From contig OZ253486.1 in the NCBI GenBank assembly GCA_965261925.1, positions 2,418,001-2,482,000 of the forward strand: DNA of 64,000 nucleotides, written 5' to 3'. A model generated the notes under the pieces. The model did no database searches, was not told where the DNA came from, and worked only from the letters and a program-made list of their open reading frames with translations. Each line of letters begins with the position of its first letter. The first letter of the stretch is position 1. Positions 9,031 to 18,108 of this stretch are shown here, piece by piece. The position numbers were made by a program, and so were the translations under genes. The DNA comes from Bin87 sp965261925. GTDB lineage: Bacteria > Chloroflexota > Dehalococcoidia > Lucifugimonadales > UBA3495.

Positions 9031-10161
9031 TTACGTCTGGGTCACCAACCTTTCTAACTCTTCCCCAAACTCTTTCCGCTGCCACTCCCGCACCTCCCCG
9101 TCGCCGCCGGCCAATTCATAATCCAGCCGCTCCGGCCGCAACGCGATCCGCTCCAAGCTCGGAGTCGGCCAGATGTGGCTAACCGCGAGGTCGAGCCCGT
9201 GGCTCCATCCCGCGCGCCACTGTTTGAGCGACTTCAGCCGTTCCCTGCTCTCCGGTCCCCACGGATCTGCGCCCCGGTCCGACCTTGGTGGTCTCGGCGC
9301 TTCGGGCCCGGTCATTCCTCGTTCAATCGCTTCCGCCAACTCCCCGAAGCAACGGGTAGCCAGCATTCCGCCGATCCTCCGGGGCGGACTGCCGTTGCAC
9401 TGCGCCAGTTCCAGCAGATCGCCGTTGCTCGCCGCCTGTGTCGGCGGAACATCCCAGGCGCAGGCCTTCCCGTCCCGGAACGCGTACAGTTCCTGCAACA
9501 CCGCCGCTTCACGAGGGTTCAATCCTTCCCATCCTCTGATCCGGCGGAACGCCGTCTCCAGCGGTTCTTCCGGAGGATGTCGCAACGCCTCGATTCGCGC
9601 GCACTCTTCCTGCACCCACTCGACGCGCCCTAGTTTCTCCAGCCGGTACCCCAGCTCGTCCGCCAGCGGCAGCAGGTGGTGCACGTCGCTGGCCGCGTAA
9701 TCCAGCGCCGGACCCGATAGCGGCCGCAATCCCCAATGCGACACCTGAAGCTTGGGGTCCTTGGCGATACCGACTCCGCAAAACTCTTCCAGCACCGCGC
9801 CCAGGTTTGGACGTGTTACCCCAAGGAATCGCGCCGCCAACCCGGTGTCGAACAGGTTGTTCACCTCAAACCCGAAGTCACGGTCGAAGTAGCGCACATC
9901 CTCTTCGGAACCATGTATCACTTTTTCCACCGCCTCGTCCGCCAGCACCTCACCAAGGGCGTCCAATCCCTTCACTGACAACGGGTCCAACAGGTACGTC
10001 CCGCTCCCGTCGGAAATCTGTATCAGACAGATCCGTTCACGGTATGCGAACCGGCCGTTACGCTCGGTATCCAACGCCAGCCGTGACGCGCGACGCAACT
10101 CTTCCGCCACCGCGTCCCAATCGCTTTGTGCGCCAATATATTGATACTGATTCCGCAACAA
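9031..10161 (-). CDS. rnd: Ribonuclease D-like 3'-5' exonuclease with HRDC domain
   Basis: 376 residues. The N-terminal DEDD exonuclease domain (about 1-185) carries LDTERNG (ExoI Asp/Glu), IHGSEEDVRYF and FDTGLAARFLG (ExoII), and DYAASDVHHLLPL (ExoIII with the Y-type tyrosine). HRDC-like helical regions follow, with WEGLNPREAAVLQELYAFRD at about 215-235. RNase D trims tRNA and other structured RNA 3' ends. The start is probably TTG at 10161 (a second TTG follows at once) with GGGGT upstream. It is convergent with the M20 gene. Confidence 0.87.
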   Translation of the reverse strand: MLRNQYQYIGAQSDWDAVAEELRRASRLALDTERNGRFAYRERICLIQISDGSGTYLLDPLSVKGLDALGEVLADEAVEKVIHGSEEDVRYFDRDFGFEVNNLFDTGLAARFLGVTRPNLGAVLEEFCGVGIAKDPKLQVSHWGLRPLSGPALDYAASDVHHLLPLADELGYRLEKLGRVEWVQEECARIEALRHPPEEPLETAFRRIRGWEGLNPREAAVLQELYAFRDGKACAWDVPPTQAASNGDLLELAQCNGSPPRRIGGMLATRCFGELAEAIERGMTGPEAPRPPRSDRGADPWGPESRERLKSLKQWRAGWSHGLDLAVSHIWPTPSLERIALRPERLDYELAGGDGEVREWQRKEFGEELERLVTQT

Positions 10162-10340
10162 CTACCCCGGATTACGCAATCTATCCATTTTCCCTTTCGA
10201 CGTGCTCAGTGTAGCACACCTGAGCGGCCCCCGGACCTGCTTACCTGCAAGAACTCCCGTACCCTCGGCGCGTGCAAATGGGCCAGAATATCTGCGTGCT
10301 ATACTCCCAGCACATCCCACCGCAAGGAGCAATCCATCCC

Positions 10341-11123
10341 ATGAGCGGCGCAGACCTCAAGCAGACCCTACAGCAGGGCGGCCGTATTTTCGGCACCATG
10401 ATAAGCATCAACCGCAACCCCCGCTGGATCCCTATCCTCGATGGCGTTGGCCTGGACTATGTAATCATCGATACCGAGCACAGTCCCCGCAGCCGCGGCG
10501 AGCTGGGCGACTACCTGACCATGTTCAACACCATCAGTGTCGTCCCCATCGTGCGCATCCCCATACCCGACTCCCATTACGTGACCATGGCCATCGACGC
10601 CGGCGCCCAGGGCATCCTCGCCCCCTACTGCGAGACCGTCGACCAGGTCCGCGAGGTCGTTAAGGCTGCCAAGTTCCGCCCCCTCAAGGGCGCCGCCGCC
10701 GAGGAGGCCCTGGAATCTGGCACCTTCCCCAGCGACGCTAGCCAGGAATATCTCGCCAACCGCAACCGCGACAACATCTGCATCATCGGCATCGAGAGCC
10801 AGGCCGCCGTAGATAACCTCGACGCTATCCTCGCCGTGCCCTACGTCGACGCCATCTTCGTCGGTCCCAACGACATGAGCATCTCCCTCGGCGTGCCCGA
10901 CGACTACGCTCAGGAAATCTACAAGACCACCGTCAAGGGCATCATTGACAAGTGTGAAGCCAGGGGGCTGCCCACCTTGGTCCACCACCAGACCCCCGAA
11001 CTTTCCGAATACTGGATCGAGCAGGGCGCCCGCTTCGTCCTCCACGGCACCGACCGACGCGCTCTAGCCGAAGGTTTCCGCACCGAGTTCACCCGCCTCC
11101 GAGGCAAGGCTGCGTCTGTATAG
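10341..11123 (+). CDS. HpcH/HpaI-type aldolase/citrate lyase family protein
   Basis: 260 residues from the ATG at 10341, which has AAGGAG 11 bases upstream; an in-frame ATG 69 bases earlier lacks a site. The fold is a metal-dependent class II 2-oxoacid aldolase. Visible motifs are DYVIIDTEHSP (active-site region), VPIVRIPIP, DAGAQGILAPYCETVDQ, IIGIESQAAVDNLDAI (metal-binding Glu) and DAIFVGPNDMSISLG (metal-binding Asp). It cleaves or condenses pyruvate with an aldehyde. The natural substrate is not evident. Confidence 0.87.
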   Translation: MSGADLKQTLQQGGRIFGTMISINRNPRWIPILDGVGLDYVIIDTEHSPRSRGELGDYLTMFNTISVVPIVRIPIPDSHYVTMAIDAGAQGILAPYCETVDQVREVVKAAKFRPLKGAAAEEALESGTFPSDASQEYLANRNRDNICIIGIESQAAVDNLDAILAVPYVDAIFVGPNDMSISLGVPDDYAQEIYKTTVKGIIDKCEARGLPTLVHHQTPELSEYWIEQGARFVLHGTDRRALAEGFRTEFTRLRGKAASV

Positions 11124-11239
11124 CGCAGCTTGGAACGAGCGCGACCGTCATCCCCCGGCGTGCGCCAAATCGTCCGCACTCGCGCTGCAAACAACACGGC
11201 AACATTGCGGCAGCACAGAGCCGGTTACGCCAACCAAAA

Positions 11240-11266
11240 ACGGGGCGGGTCATTGACCCGCCCCGT
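11240..11266 (-). terminator. Strong hairpin terminator, T tract on the minus strand
   Basis: A 12-bp perfect stem ACGGGGCGGGTC/GACCCGCCCCGT with a 3-base loop. On the minus strand it is followed by TTTTTGG, so it best serves the gene ending at 11292, but it may also stop transcripts from the aldolase. Confidence 0.8.
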
Positions 11267-11291
11267 TCGCGTTCCGCGTGCCATTCTTGCG

Positions 11292-11576
11292 TCAATTCCT
11301 CGAGCTTCCTTCCCACCGCTCGCGCAGCGAAGCGATGTACACCTTCTCGTATTCGCCGTGGTGACCGTTTGCTGGGTCGTCCGCCAACTGCTCCGCCCAC
11401 ATGTACTCCACGTCCGCCCACACGATCGGAAACTTGGGCTGATCGAAAAAAGCTGCCACCGCATCGAACGGCGTTGCTCCTTCCATGTAACCCAGCATCT
11501 GAAAATTGTCGTACAGGTTCCCCTGTTCCGACATGAACCGCCCCTTCATTGCCGCCATGATTATGTAATTCGCCAT
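11292..11576 (-). CDS. Hypothetical protein
   Basis: 94 residues if started at the ATG at 11576. The frame is open further upstream to 11828, but that would overlap the thiolase-like gene, and the extra residues look non-coding. The sequence is Met/aromatic rich (MANYIIMAAMKGRFM, YDNFQMLGYMEG, DVEYMWAEQLADD) with no membrane segment or known motif. It lies downstream of the thiolase-like gene and ahead of a minus-strand terminator, so it could be its last operon member. Confidence 0.5.
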   Translation of the reverse strand: MANYIIMAAMKGRFMSEQGNLYDNFQMLGYMEGATPFDAVAAFFDQPKFPIVWADVEYMWAEQLADDPANGHHGEYEKVYIASLRERWEGSSRN

Positions 11577-11779
11577 GACATATCCAACCCGCCGTTCCGC
11601 ACCGAGCCTTGCCGTGTCCCAGTCCCTGTCTAACACTCTCCTGGCCACGTCACAGTCGCGACCTATGGTGAGGCGAAACACCGCCATTGCGAGGCCGGCA
11701 CGGTAGTCTATTTGCCTGAGGCAACTTGGTGTAGCCCCGGTTAGCAGGCCGCCGCTGCGGGGATCCGGCCGCTTCGGGC

Positions 11780-12934
11780 CTACCGTGTGAGGATGTGCAC
11801 CGTCGTCACGTCGCCGGCACCCGAGCACTGCGCCACGCCAACCCGCGCGTTCTCCACCTGCCGCGGCCCGGCTTCGCCCCTTAGTTGCGTCACCGTTTCG
11901 TGCACCATGCGGATTCCGCTGGCTCCGAACGGGTGGCCCATTGCCAGCAGACCGCCGTCCGTGTTCACCGGAATGTCTCCGCCCAGCGCCGTTCGCCCGT
12001 CTTCGGTCGCCTTCCAGGCTTCGCCGAACGGGGTCAGATGCAACGCCTCTATCTGCTGCAGCTCACCGATGGTGGCCGCGTCGTGCACTTGAGCCAAGTC
12101 CACATCTTCCGGCCCGATGCCCGCCATTTCGTAGGCCTGCAACGCCGCCGGCTCCGTTCGGTACGGGCTGAACGCCGAATGATCGCTGCCGCGTCCGTTG
12201 TAGTTGCCCGAGGTCAACGCCGCTGCTGCCACCCGAATCGCCCGAGTGCGATCCACGCCGTAGGCGTCCATCGCGTCCGCCGCGCAAAGCACCGCAGCCG
12301 CCCCGCCCTCGCTGGTCGGGCAGCACTGGTAAAGCGTCAGTGGGTCGGCGATCAGTCGCGAATTCAGCACGTCCTCCACCGAGTACGTCTCTTTGCGGTG
12401 CGCGTAGGGGTTCATCGCCGCCGCCTGCCGCGCCTTCACCGACACCTGTGCGAACGCCGACGCCGGCGCCCCCGTCTCCTCCATGTACCGCTTCATCCGC
12501 AGCGCGTATCCCGCCATCATGTGATCGCCGCCGATGTACCGCGCCGGGCTGTTCTCGGCGGTCACCGTCACCGGCCCGCTCGGCACCTTCTCCGCGCCGA
12601 ACGCCAGTGCCATGTCGAACACGCCCGACGTTATCCCCCAGTACGCTTGCCAGAACGCCGTCGACCCGCTGGAGCATGCGTTCTCCACGTTGATGATTGG
12701 CACCCCCGTCAGTCCCAGCTGCGCCAGAGTGCTCTCGCCGATCGACATCCCGTGGTAGTACACGTGCCCGAAGTAAGCCACCGGAATCGCCGACCACGGC
12801 ACACCGGAATCCCGTAGCGCGTCAACGACGGCATCCCGCGCCAGGTCCGACAGGCTCTGTTCCGGAAATCTTCCAAAGGCGTGCAGCCCAACGCCAACCA
12901 CCATAACCTCGCGCCCGGGCCGAAACTGTGTCAT
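11780..12934 (-). CDS. Thiolase-family protein (acetyl-CoA acetyltransferase / SCP2-like)
   Basis: 384 residues from the ATG at 12934 (GGGGG 6 bases upstream). The thiolase fold has nucleophile Cys87 in ENACSSGS, and the catalytic blocks VHDAATIGE, GGLLAMGHPFGASG and AQCSGAGD. The usual NEA block is HDA, as in the SCP2-thiolase/archaeal thiolase branch. It should act on acyl-CoAs. A DUF35 zinc-ribbon/OB protein is encoded 190 bases upstream on the same strand, the standard partner of this branch. Confidence 0.85.
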   Translation of the reverse strand: MTQFRPGREVMVVGVGLHAFGRFPEQSLSDLARDAVVDALRDSGVPWSAIPVAYFGHVYYHGMSIGESTLAQLGLTGVPIINVENACSSGSTAFWQAYWGITSGVFDMALAFGAEKVPSGPVTVTAENSPARYIGGDHMMAGYALRMKRYMEETGAPASAFAQVSVKARQAAAMNPYAHRKETYSVEDVLNSRLIADPLTLYQCCPTSEGGAAAVLCAADAMDAYGVDRTRAIRVAAAALTSGNYNGRGSDHSAFSPYRTEPAALQAYEMAGIGPEDVDLAQVHDAATIGELQQIEALHLTPFGEAWKATEDGRTALGGDIPVNTDGGLLAMGHPFGASGIRMVHETVTQLRGEAGPRQVENARVGVAQCSGAGDVTTVHILTR

Positions 12935-13124
12935 CACTGCCCCCGTATCTCCATGTGTGCCAGCCGACCGCAATCACTCGCGGCGCCTTCATTTTCGATG
13001 TCACTGACCCTGGAACGTGCTCTCGACGTCGTGACTATGCCACCCTGCTCAGACGTACCCATTAGGGTTCAATCCTCTACTGCTGACTGCCATTGTGAGC
13101 GAAGCGCGGCTATCTCGTTGTCCT

Positions 13125-13532
13125 TCAAACGGGCCGCCACTTGTACACGGCGCGCTCCGAACCTTCAATCCCGTCCATGCCCACTGTTTGAATCGCCAAC
13201 GTGACCGCCATGCCCACCCGCAGGTCGTCATGCGCGCAGTCAATCACCTCCGCCAGCACATGAGGACCCTCCGGCAACTCTGCCTCTCCCAATACGTACG
13301 GGACCGGTCCCGGCCAACCCGACGGCGGCACCCTGACGATCGTGTAGCTGTACAGCGTCCCCTCAGTGGATAGTTCCACTTCCTCCAGATCTGGAGACGT
13401 GCACGATTGGCAGAAGGTCGCGGGTCCGAACACGCAAACCCCGCACTGCGAACACCGCATCCCCAACAGCACTCCCTGCTCGCCGCTCTCGTCGGTCAAA
13501 CGAAGGCACTTTTCGTCTACTGAAATGCTCAT
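13125..13532 (-). CDS. DUF35 zinc-ribbon/OB-fold acyl-CoA-binding protein
   Basis: 135 residues from the ATG at 13532. The N-terminal rubredoxin-like zinc ribbon uses two Cys pairs (MRCSQCGVC and FCQSCTSPDLEE, about residues 28-50). The C-terminal OB fold starts at GTLYSYTIVRVPPSGWPGPVPY and includes VGMAVTLAI. In archaea such proteins bind acyl-CoA and bridge thiolase and HMG-CoA synthase. Its position upstream of the thiolase-like gene supports a shared complex, but no HMG-CoA synthase is present here. Confidence 0.85.
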   Translation of the reverse strand: MSISVDEKCLRLTDESGEQGVLLGMRCSQCGVCVFGPATFCQSCTSPDLEEVELSTEGTLYSYTIVRVPPSGWPGPVPYVLGEAELPEGPHVLAEVIDCAHDDLRVGMAVTLAIQTVGMDGIEGSERAVYKWRPV

Positions 13533-13860
13533 GATATAGCTGGACCTACCGTGGGGATGACCGTCGGATACCGACAGGGCCAGAAGTCTAAAACCCGCTC
13601 CCATCGCTGTCAATTTATCCCTCGTCTGCCGCACGCCACGGCATGCCGGCCCTTTTTCTGACAACCTGACGGCGTGGGACGAGTTCAGTCCTATCGACAT
13701 CCAGATGCTCGCAATATAGCAAAATAGCAAATCGTATTGTCGGCGTTGTCACGCTTTCGTCACCGGCAATATGATTGTTGACTGAGTTACGCGACAGGTG
13801 TGTTGTCCGTCGGTAGCGCGCCGACAGCGCGATTTTTGCGTATGGCGTAGGAGGTCTTGA
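13533..13860. other. Divergent intergenic region
   Basis: 328 bases between the DUF35 gene (minus) and the ABC binding-protein gene (plus). It has no credible gene. It holds an AT-rich patch around 13712-13740 and the promoter candidate listed separately. Confidence 0.6.
13746..13775 (+). promoter_or_regulatory. Candidate promoter of the ABC importer operon
   Basis: TTGTCA (13746-13751), 18 bases, TATGAT (13770-13775), about 85 bases upstream of the lipoprotein ATG. Sequence match only. Confidence 0.4.
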
Positions 13861-15714
13861 ATGTCGCTAAAGGTAGTCTGGATTGGATCCTTGATACTGT
13901 CTCTCTCGCTCGTGCTGGCTTGTGGAGGCGCCGCCCCCGCTGAGCCCCAGGTCATCGAGAGGGAAGTCGTCAAAGAGGTGGTGGTGGAGAAAGAGGTACC
14001 CAAGGAGGTGGTGGTAGAGAAGGAGGTGCAGGTGGAAAGGCAGGTGGAGGTCACCAGGGAAGTCTTGGTGGTAGCCACCCCGGTGCCGCCGGTTGAGGCA
14101 GCGGTCCGGTCGGGAGACCCCACGGGCACGCTGACCGTGAGCCTGCAAAATCTCGGTGCACAGACCACCGACCCCATCCTGCAGGCTCGCGCTGGGCACG
14201 CCCAGTACCAAGCGCCCATCTACGATGCTCTTCTCGGGTTCAACTACGAGTCCCAGTACGGCGGGGTGGGACCTGGCGTCGCGCGGGAATGGTCAATCGA
14301 CCCGGACGGGAGCAGTTGGACCTTCAATCTCGATGAGGACCTGGTCTTTCACAACGGAGAACCGCTGACCGCTGAAGACGTGAAGTTCAGCCTGGAACGC
14401 ACCATGTACCATGAGGACAGCCTGGTGGGCGACGGTACCCGGCTGGTGCGGCAACTGCGGCAGCCGTCCGAGGAAGCCATCGAAGTCATCGATGATCTTA
14501 CGGTTCGAATGCACACCGAAGGTTCCAAGCCCCACTTCTGGAGTCTGCTGACCCGGGCGGTTTTCCAGGGTGGCCAGATCATGCCCAAGGACTACATCGA
14601 AACCGTTGGCGATGACGGGTTCCGGGCCGAGCCGGTGGGCAGCGGACCCTGGATGTACGCCGAGCACTCCGTGGGCGATTACTTCCGGTATGAGGCCTTC
14701 GACAAGTCGCACCGCGGCGTCCCCCACTTCGCCAACATGAGCCTGCTGCTGGTCCCTGAGGAGAGCACAAAGCTGGCCATGGTCCGCACCGGCCAGGCCG
14801 ACCTCATCGACCTGGTGCCGGAGTCCGCCCCTGAGGTGGAAGCCGCCGGCGCACAGCTCACGGTCATCGAGGGCGTGGGCATGTTCATCTACCAGTTCTG
14901 GGGTCTCTACTTCGACGAGGTCCAGGCCTTGCCAATCGGTGATATTCGCGTTCGGCAGGCCATGTCACTGGCCATCAACCGCCAGGACATCATCGACTAC
15001 ACGCTGAACGGCTATGGGCGACCCTCCATGCCCTTCGCTACCTTCCCCACCAGCGTCGACGTCGACGTTCCCAGGTGGCAGCAATGGGGCGAAGAGCAGC
15101 TGGCATACGACCCGGACCGCGCCCGAGCATTGCTGGCTGAGGCCGGATACCCTGACGGATTCGAGGTTACCTTCTGGAGCACCAACTTCTCGGGCACTCC
15201 GTACATGAACGACCTCAGCCAGGCCGTCACGGGTTTCTGGGATGAGATCGGCATCAAGTCCGACCTGAAGATCGTCGAGATTGGCGTGTTCAGTCCCTTA
15301 ACGCGGCTGCCAAGCCACGACGAATGGGGCGAAGGCTTCAACGGCGCAGTCAGCATCTACCGTAACGCGGGCCGGCCGCTTCCGGTACCCAGGTATCAAT
15401 CCACTTTCCACCCCGATAGCAACCACGTTGCATTCGGCGACCGCGACCACATGACACCGGAAGCGGTGGAATACCTGAAGCTCCACGAGATTGCTATCTC
15501 CGAGCGTGACGATGTCAAGCGTGCCGAGGCTACCAACGCCATCATTCAGTTGGTCGCCGATCAGTGGATCGGTGTCCCGATTGTCCAAGGCGTCAGCCTC
15601 TACGCGTCCAATCCGGAAACCGTGGGCCGTTGGCAGGGCATCTACGGACGCGGTGAACTTGGCGATGTGTTCCATCGAATTCCTCACGCCGAGGGCAACC
15701 CCTGGCAGCAATAG
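13861..15714 (+). CDS. ABC transporter substrate-binding lipoprotein, family 5 (oligopeptide/nickel type)
   Basis: 617 residues. A signal peptide ends in the lipobox LVLAC with Cys21, so the protein is lipid-anchored outside the membrane. Residues about 27-80 form an unusual Glu/Lys/Val repeat linker (EREVVKEVVVEKEVPKEV and so on), a feature I associate with Chloroflexota binding proteins. The rest is an SBP_bac_5 domain: GVAREWSIDPDGSSWTFNL, HNGEPLTAEDVKFSLER, AMSLAINRQDIID, YDPDRARALLAEAGYPDGF. It captures peptides or similar solutes for the two permeases downstream. Confidence 0.93.
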   Translation: MSLKVVWIGSLILSLSLVLACGGAAPAEPQVIEREVVKEVVVEKEVPKEVVVEKEVQVERQVEVTREVLVVATPVPPVEAAVRSGDPTGTLTVSLQNLGAQTTDPILQARAGHAQYQAPIYDALLGFNYESQYGGVGPGVAREWSIDPDGSSWTFNLDEDLVFHNGEPLTAEDVKFSLERTMYHEDSLVGDGTRLVRQLRQPSEEAIEVIDDLTVRMHTEGSKPHFWSLLTRAVFQGGQIMPKDYIETVGDDGFRAEPVGSGPWMYAEHSVGDYFRYEAFDKSHRGVPHFANMSLLLVPEESTKLAMVRTGQADLIDLVPESAPEVEAAGAQLTVIEGVGMFIYQFWGLYFDEVQALPIGDIRVRQAMSLAINRQDIIDYTLNGYGRPSMPFATFPTSVDVDVPRWQQWGEEQLAYDPDRARALLAEAGYPDGFEVTFWSTNFSGTPYMNDLSQAVTGFWDEIGIKSDLKIVEIGVFSPLTRLPSHDEWGEGFNGAVSIYRNAGRPLPVPRYQSTFHPDSNHVAFGDRDHMTPEAVEYLKLHEIAISERDDVKRAEATNAIIQLVADQWIGVPIVQGVSLYASNPETVGRWQGIYGRGELGDVFHRIPHAEGNPWQQ

Positions 15715-15853
15715 GTTTTGAACACCGCATCAAGGGTTGGTTCGTTGGGCCGGTGTGACCGTAAAACCTCGAAACAACCCTTGACAATCCACGCTCGCCG
15801 CGCCGGGAACTGGCCAAACAGCCCGGCGCGCGCCATTCTTTGAGGTCGGGGAT

Positions 15854-16771
15854 TTGCAGAAATACATCCTCAACCGGCTCCTGCAGGGCGTCGTCCTCCT
15901 CTTTATCGTTGCGTTGATCGTGTTTGCCCTCTCCCGGGCGACCGGCAATCCAGCGGACCTCATGGTCCCTGAGGACGCGACCGAAGAGGAGCGCCAGTTC
16001 ATCGAGAGCAAACTGGGGCTCGACCGCCCGTACCACGTTCAGCTGTTCGTGTTTCTTACCGGAGCAATCCGGGGAGACTTCGGCAACTCAATCGTCTACA
16101 GCAAACCGGCAACCGAGCTTTTCTTTGAGCGCCTTCCGAACACGCTGAAGCTGCTGCCGTTGTCCATGTTCATAGCCGTGAGCGTCGCCATACCGCTGGG
16201 GGTGGTGGCGGCTGTCAAACGAGGCACATGGATCGACCAGGTGGCCGGGGCTATCGCGGTCTTCGGAGTCGCCACGCCTAATTTCTGGATCGCCATCGTC
16301 TGTATCTATATATTTAGCGTGTGGTTGGACGTTCTCCCGCCCGGGAGAATGGGCGGTCCCCTCCACTACATCTTGCCGGCGTTCACTTTGGGCACCTTCT
16401 CCATCGCCGGGATCATGCGGTTGATCCGGTCAAGTATGCTCGAGGTGCTGGATACCGAGTATGTCAAGCTCGCCCGGATTAAAGGTTTGGAAGAGTGGAA
16501 GATTTTCTGGAAGCATTGCCTCCGCAACGCCCTGATCCCGGTGCTGACGCTCTTCGGTGTCTTTGTCGGCGGGTTCGTTACCGGCGCCATTGTTACCGAG
16601 ACCGTGTTTGCCTGGCCGGGCATAGGCCGCCTCACCATTGACGCTGTGGCGCAACGCGACTTCCCCCTACTGCAGGCAGTGATCCTGCTGGACGCCGTGA
16701 TAATCCTGGCCGTAAATTTGTTGGTAGACATACTGTACGCTTACGTGAATCCCAGGATCCGGTACGACTAG
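15854..16771 (+). CDS. ABC transporter permease, DppB/OppB type
   Basis: 305-residue inner-membrane permease. It opens with the family signature QKYILNRLLQGVVLLFIVALIVF, has six predicted membrane segments, a periplasmic region rich in VPEDATEEERQFIESKLGLDRPY, and the EAA coupling loop EYVKLARIKGLEEWKIFWKH. Translation starts at TTG (15854) with TGAGG eight bases upstream. Second gene of the importer operon. Confidence 0.9.
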   Translation: MQKYILNRLLQGVVLLFIVALIVFALSRATGNPADLMVPEDATEEERQFIESKLGLDRPYHVQLFVFLTGAIRGDFGNSIVYSKPATELFFERLPNTLKLLPLSMFIAVSVAIPLGVVAAVKRGTWIDQVAGAIAVFGVATPNFWIAIVCIYIFSVWLDVLPPGRMGGPLHYILPAFTLGTFSIAGIMRLIRSSMLEVLDTEYVKLARIKGLEEWKIFWKHCLRNALIPVLTLFGVFVGGFVTGAIVTETVFAWPGIGRLTIDAVAQRDFPLLQAVILLDAVIILAVNLLVDILYAYVNPRIRYD

Positions 16772-16778
16772 GAGCGAT

Positions 16779-17681
16779 ATGGCCAGCGACCGCATAGATA
16801 CCAGCGTGCAGGTACTGGAAGTGTCGGGTGAGCGGCGCTCGCAGTTGAAGTATGAGCTCAAGCAGCTTCCCTGGATTCCTGTGGTGATCATCGTAGTCAT
16901 CGTGTTCGCGGCAATATTCGCGCCAATCGTCGCACCCCATTCTCCGACTAAGCAGTCCCTGCGCGACAAACTCCAACCTCCGGCCTGGCAGGAAGGGGGA
17001 ACCGCCGGGCATCTCCTGGGGACCGACATCTTGGGCCGGGACATTCTAAGCCGGCTGATTTACGGTGCCAGAGTCAGTTTGATAGTAGCCTCCACTGCCC
17101 TTCTGGCCGGGGGTGCGATTGGGGGTGTTCTGGGATTAATCTCGGGATATGCCGGGGGCAAGGTGGACACGTTGATCATGCGGGCGGTGGACGCCACCCT
17201 TGCCTTTCCGACCATCCTTTTTGCCTTGTTGTTAGCAGTGACGATGGGGCAGGGATTACTGACGGTGGTTCTCGCCGTGACCCTCATCTTGTGGGCGAGG
17301 TTTGCGCGGGTCACGAGGGGAGAGGTGTTGGGACTGAAGGACAACGATTATATCGCGCTGGCCCATGTCCATGGTTGCTCCGGCGCGCGAATCATGTTCA
17401 TCCACATCATGCCCAACGTGTTCAACACCTTCATGGTCATGTTGACGCTGCACGTTGGGCTCGTCATTTTGACCGAAGCATCACTCAGTTTCCTTGGCGC
17501 TGGAATTCCCCCGCCGACGCCTTCTTGGGGACAGATGGTCGCAGACGGGCGGGCAAAGGTCGCCACGGCGTGGTGGATCTCCATAATCCCCGGGGTCGCG
17601 ATTACGCTGGTGGTGATCGCGTTCAACGTGTTCGGGGATTGGCTCAGAGACCGGCTGGATCCCAAGCTGCGCCAGCTCTAG
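16779..17681 (+). CDS. ABC transporter permease, DppC/OppC type
   Basis: 300-residue partner permease. It has an N-terminal cytoplasmic tail, a first membrane helix (LPWIPVVIIVVIVFAAIFAPI), the GTDILGRDILSRLIYGARVSL block typical of DppC, and the EAA loop with NDYIALAHVHGCSGARIMFIHIMPN. AGGAG overlaps the upstream stop. The operon ends here: no ATPase genes follow, so the importer must borrow nucleotide-binding subunits encoded elsewhere. Confidence 0.9.
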   Translation: MASDRIDTSVQVLEVSGERRSQLKYELKQLPWIPVVIIVVIVFAAIFAPIVAPHSPTKQSLRDKLQPPAWQEGGTAGHLLGTDILGRDILSRLIYGARVSLIVASTALLAGGAIGGVLGLISGYAGGKVDTLIMRAVDATLAFPTILFALLLAVTMGQGLLTVVLAVTLILWARFARVTRGEVLGLKDNDYIALAHVHGCSGARIMFIHIMPNVFNTFMVMLTLHVGLVILTEASLSFLGAGIPPPTPSWGQMVADGRAKVATAWWISIIPGVAITLVVIAFNVFGDWLRDRLDPKLRQL

Positions 17682-17844
17682 GTCCGACCTAGCGGTAAGC
17701 GGGTTTCACGTGCAACTGGGATGGAGGACGGGCCCGCCCTTGGAACGGCACAGGCCGGTTTCGCGTTCCCCTGACCATCGAGGCTCTCGATGCTAGAGAA
17801 AGCGGTGAGGAAGAGCCGCAGCTGCGCGCGAGGCCAGCGAGCGG

Positions 17845-18108
17845 CTATTTCCCCCGAGCTACCGAGCTGGTCACCTTATCGATCACGAGCCGAGCCAATT
17901 CTCTCGACCAGAGTAGCATTGCGGCGCCGCCAATGATTACAACCAGGCCGCCACCGAGCATGAGGCCGTTCACGTCGGCGCAGAGGCAGGGAGTACCGAC
18001 CGCGACCGCGTAGCCGCCGCCGAGTATCACGGCCAGGGACATCAGCCAAAATATTGCGGAGGTCAAGGCGACCACGGCGCCTCTTCCGGAAATCTGCAAT
18101 TCGAGCAC
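17845..18108 (-). CDS. Small two-helix membrane protein, unknown
   Basis: 87 residues with two hydrophobic spans (about 14-38 and 48-67), separated by TPCLCADVNG and followed by a basic tail. No family recognised. It is convergent with the permease gene. Two clean membrane segments in a GC-rich frame make it likely to be real. Confidence 0.5.
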   Translation of the reverse strand: MLELQISGRGAVVALTSAIFWLMSLAVILGGGYAVAVGTPCLCADVNGLMLGGGLVVIIGGAAMLLWSRELARLVIDKVTSSVARGK

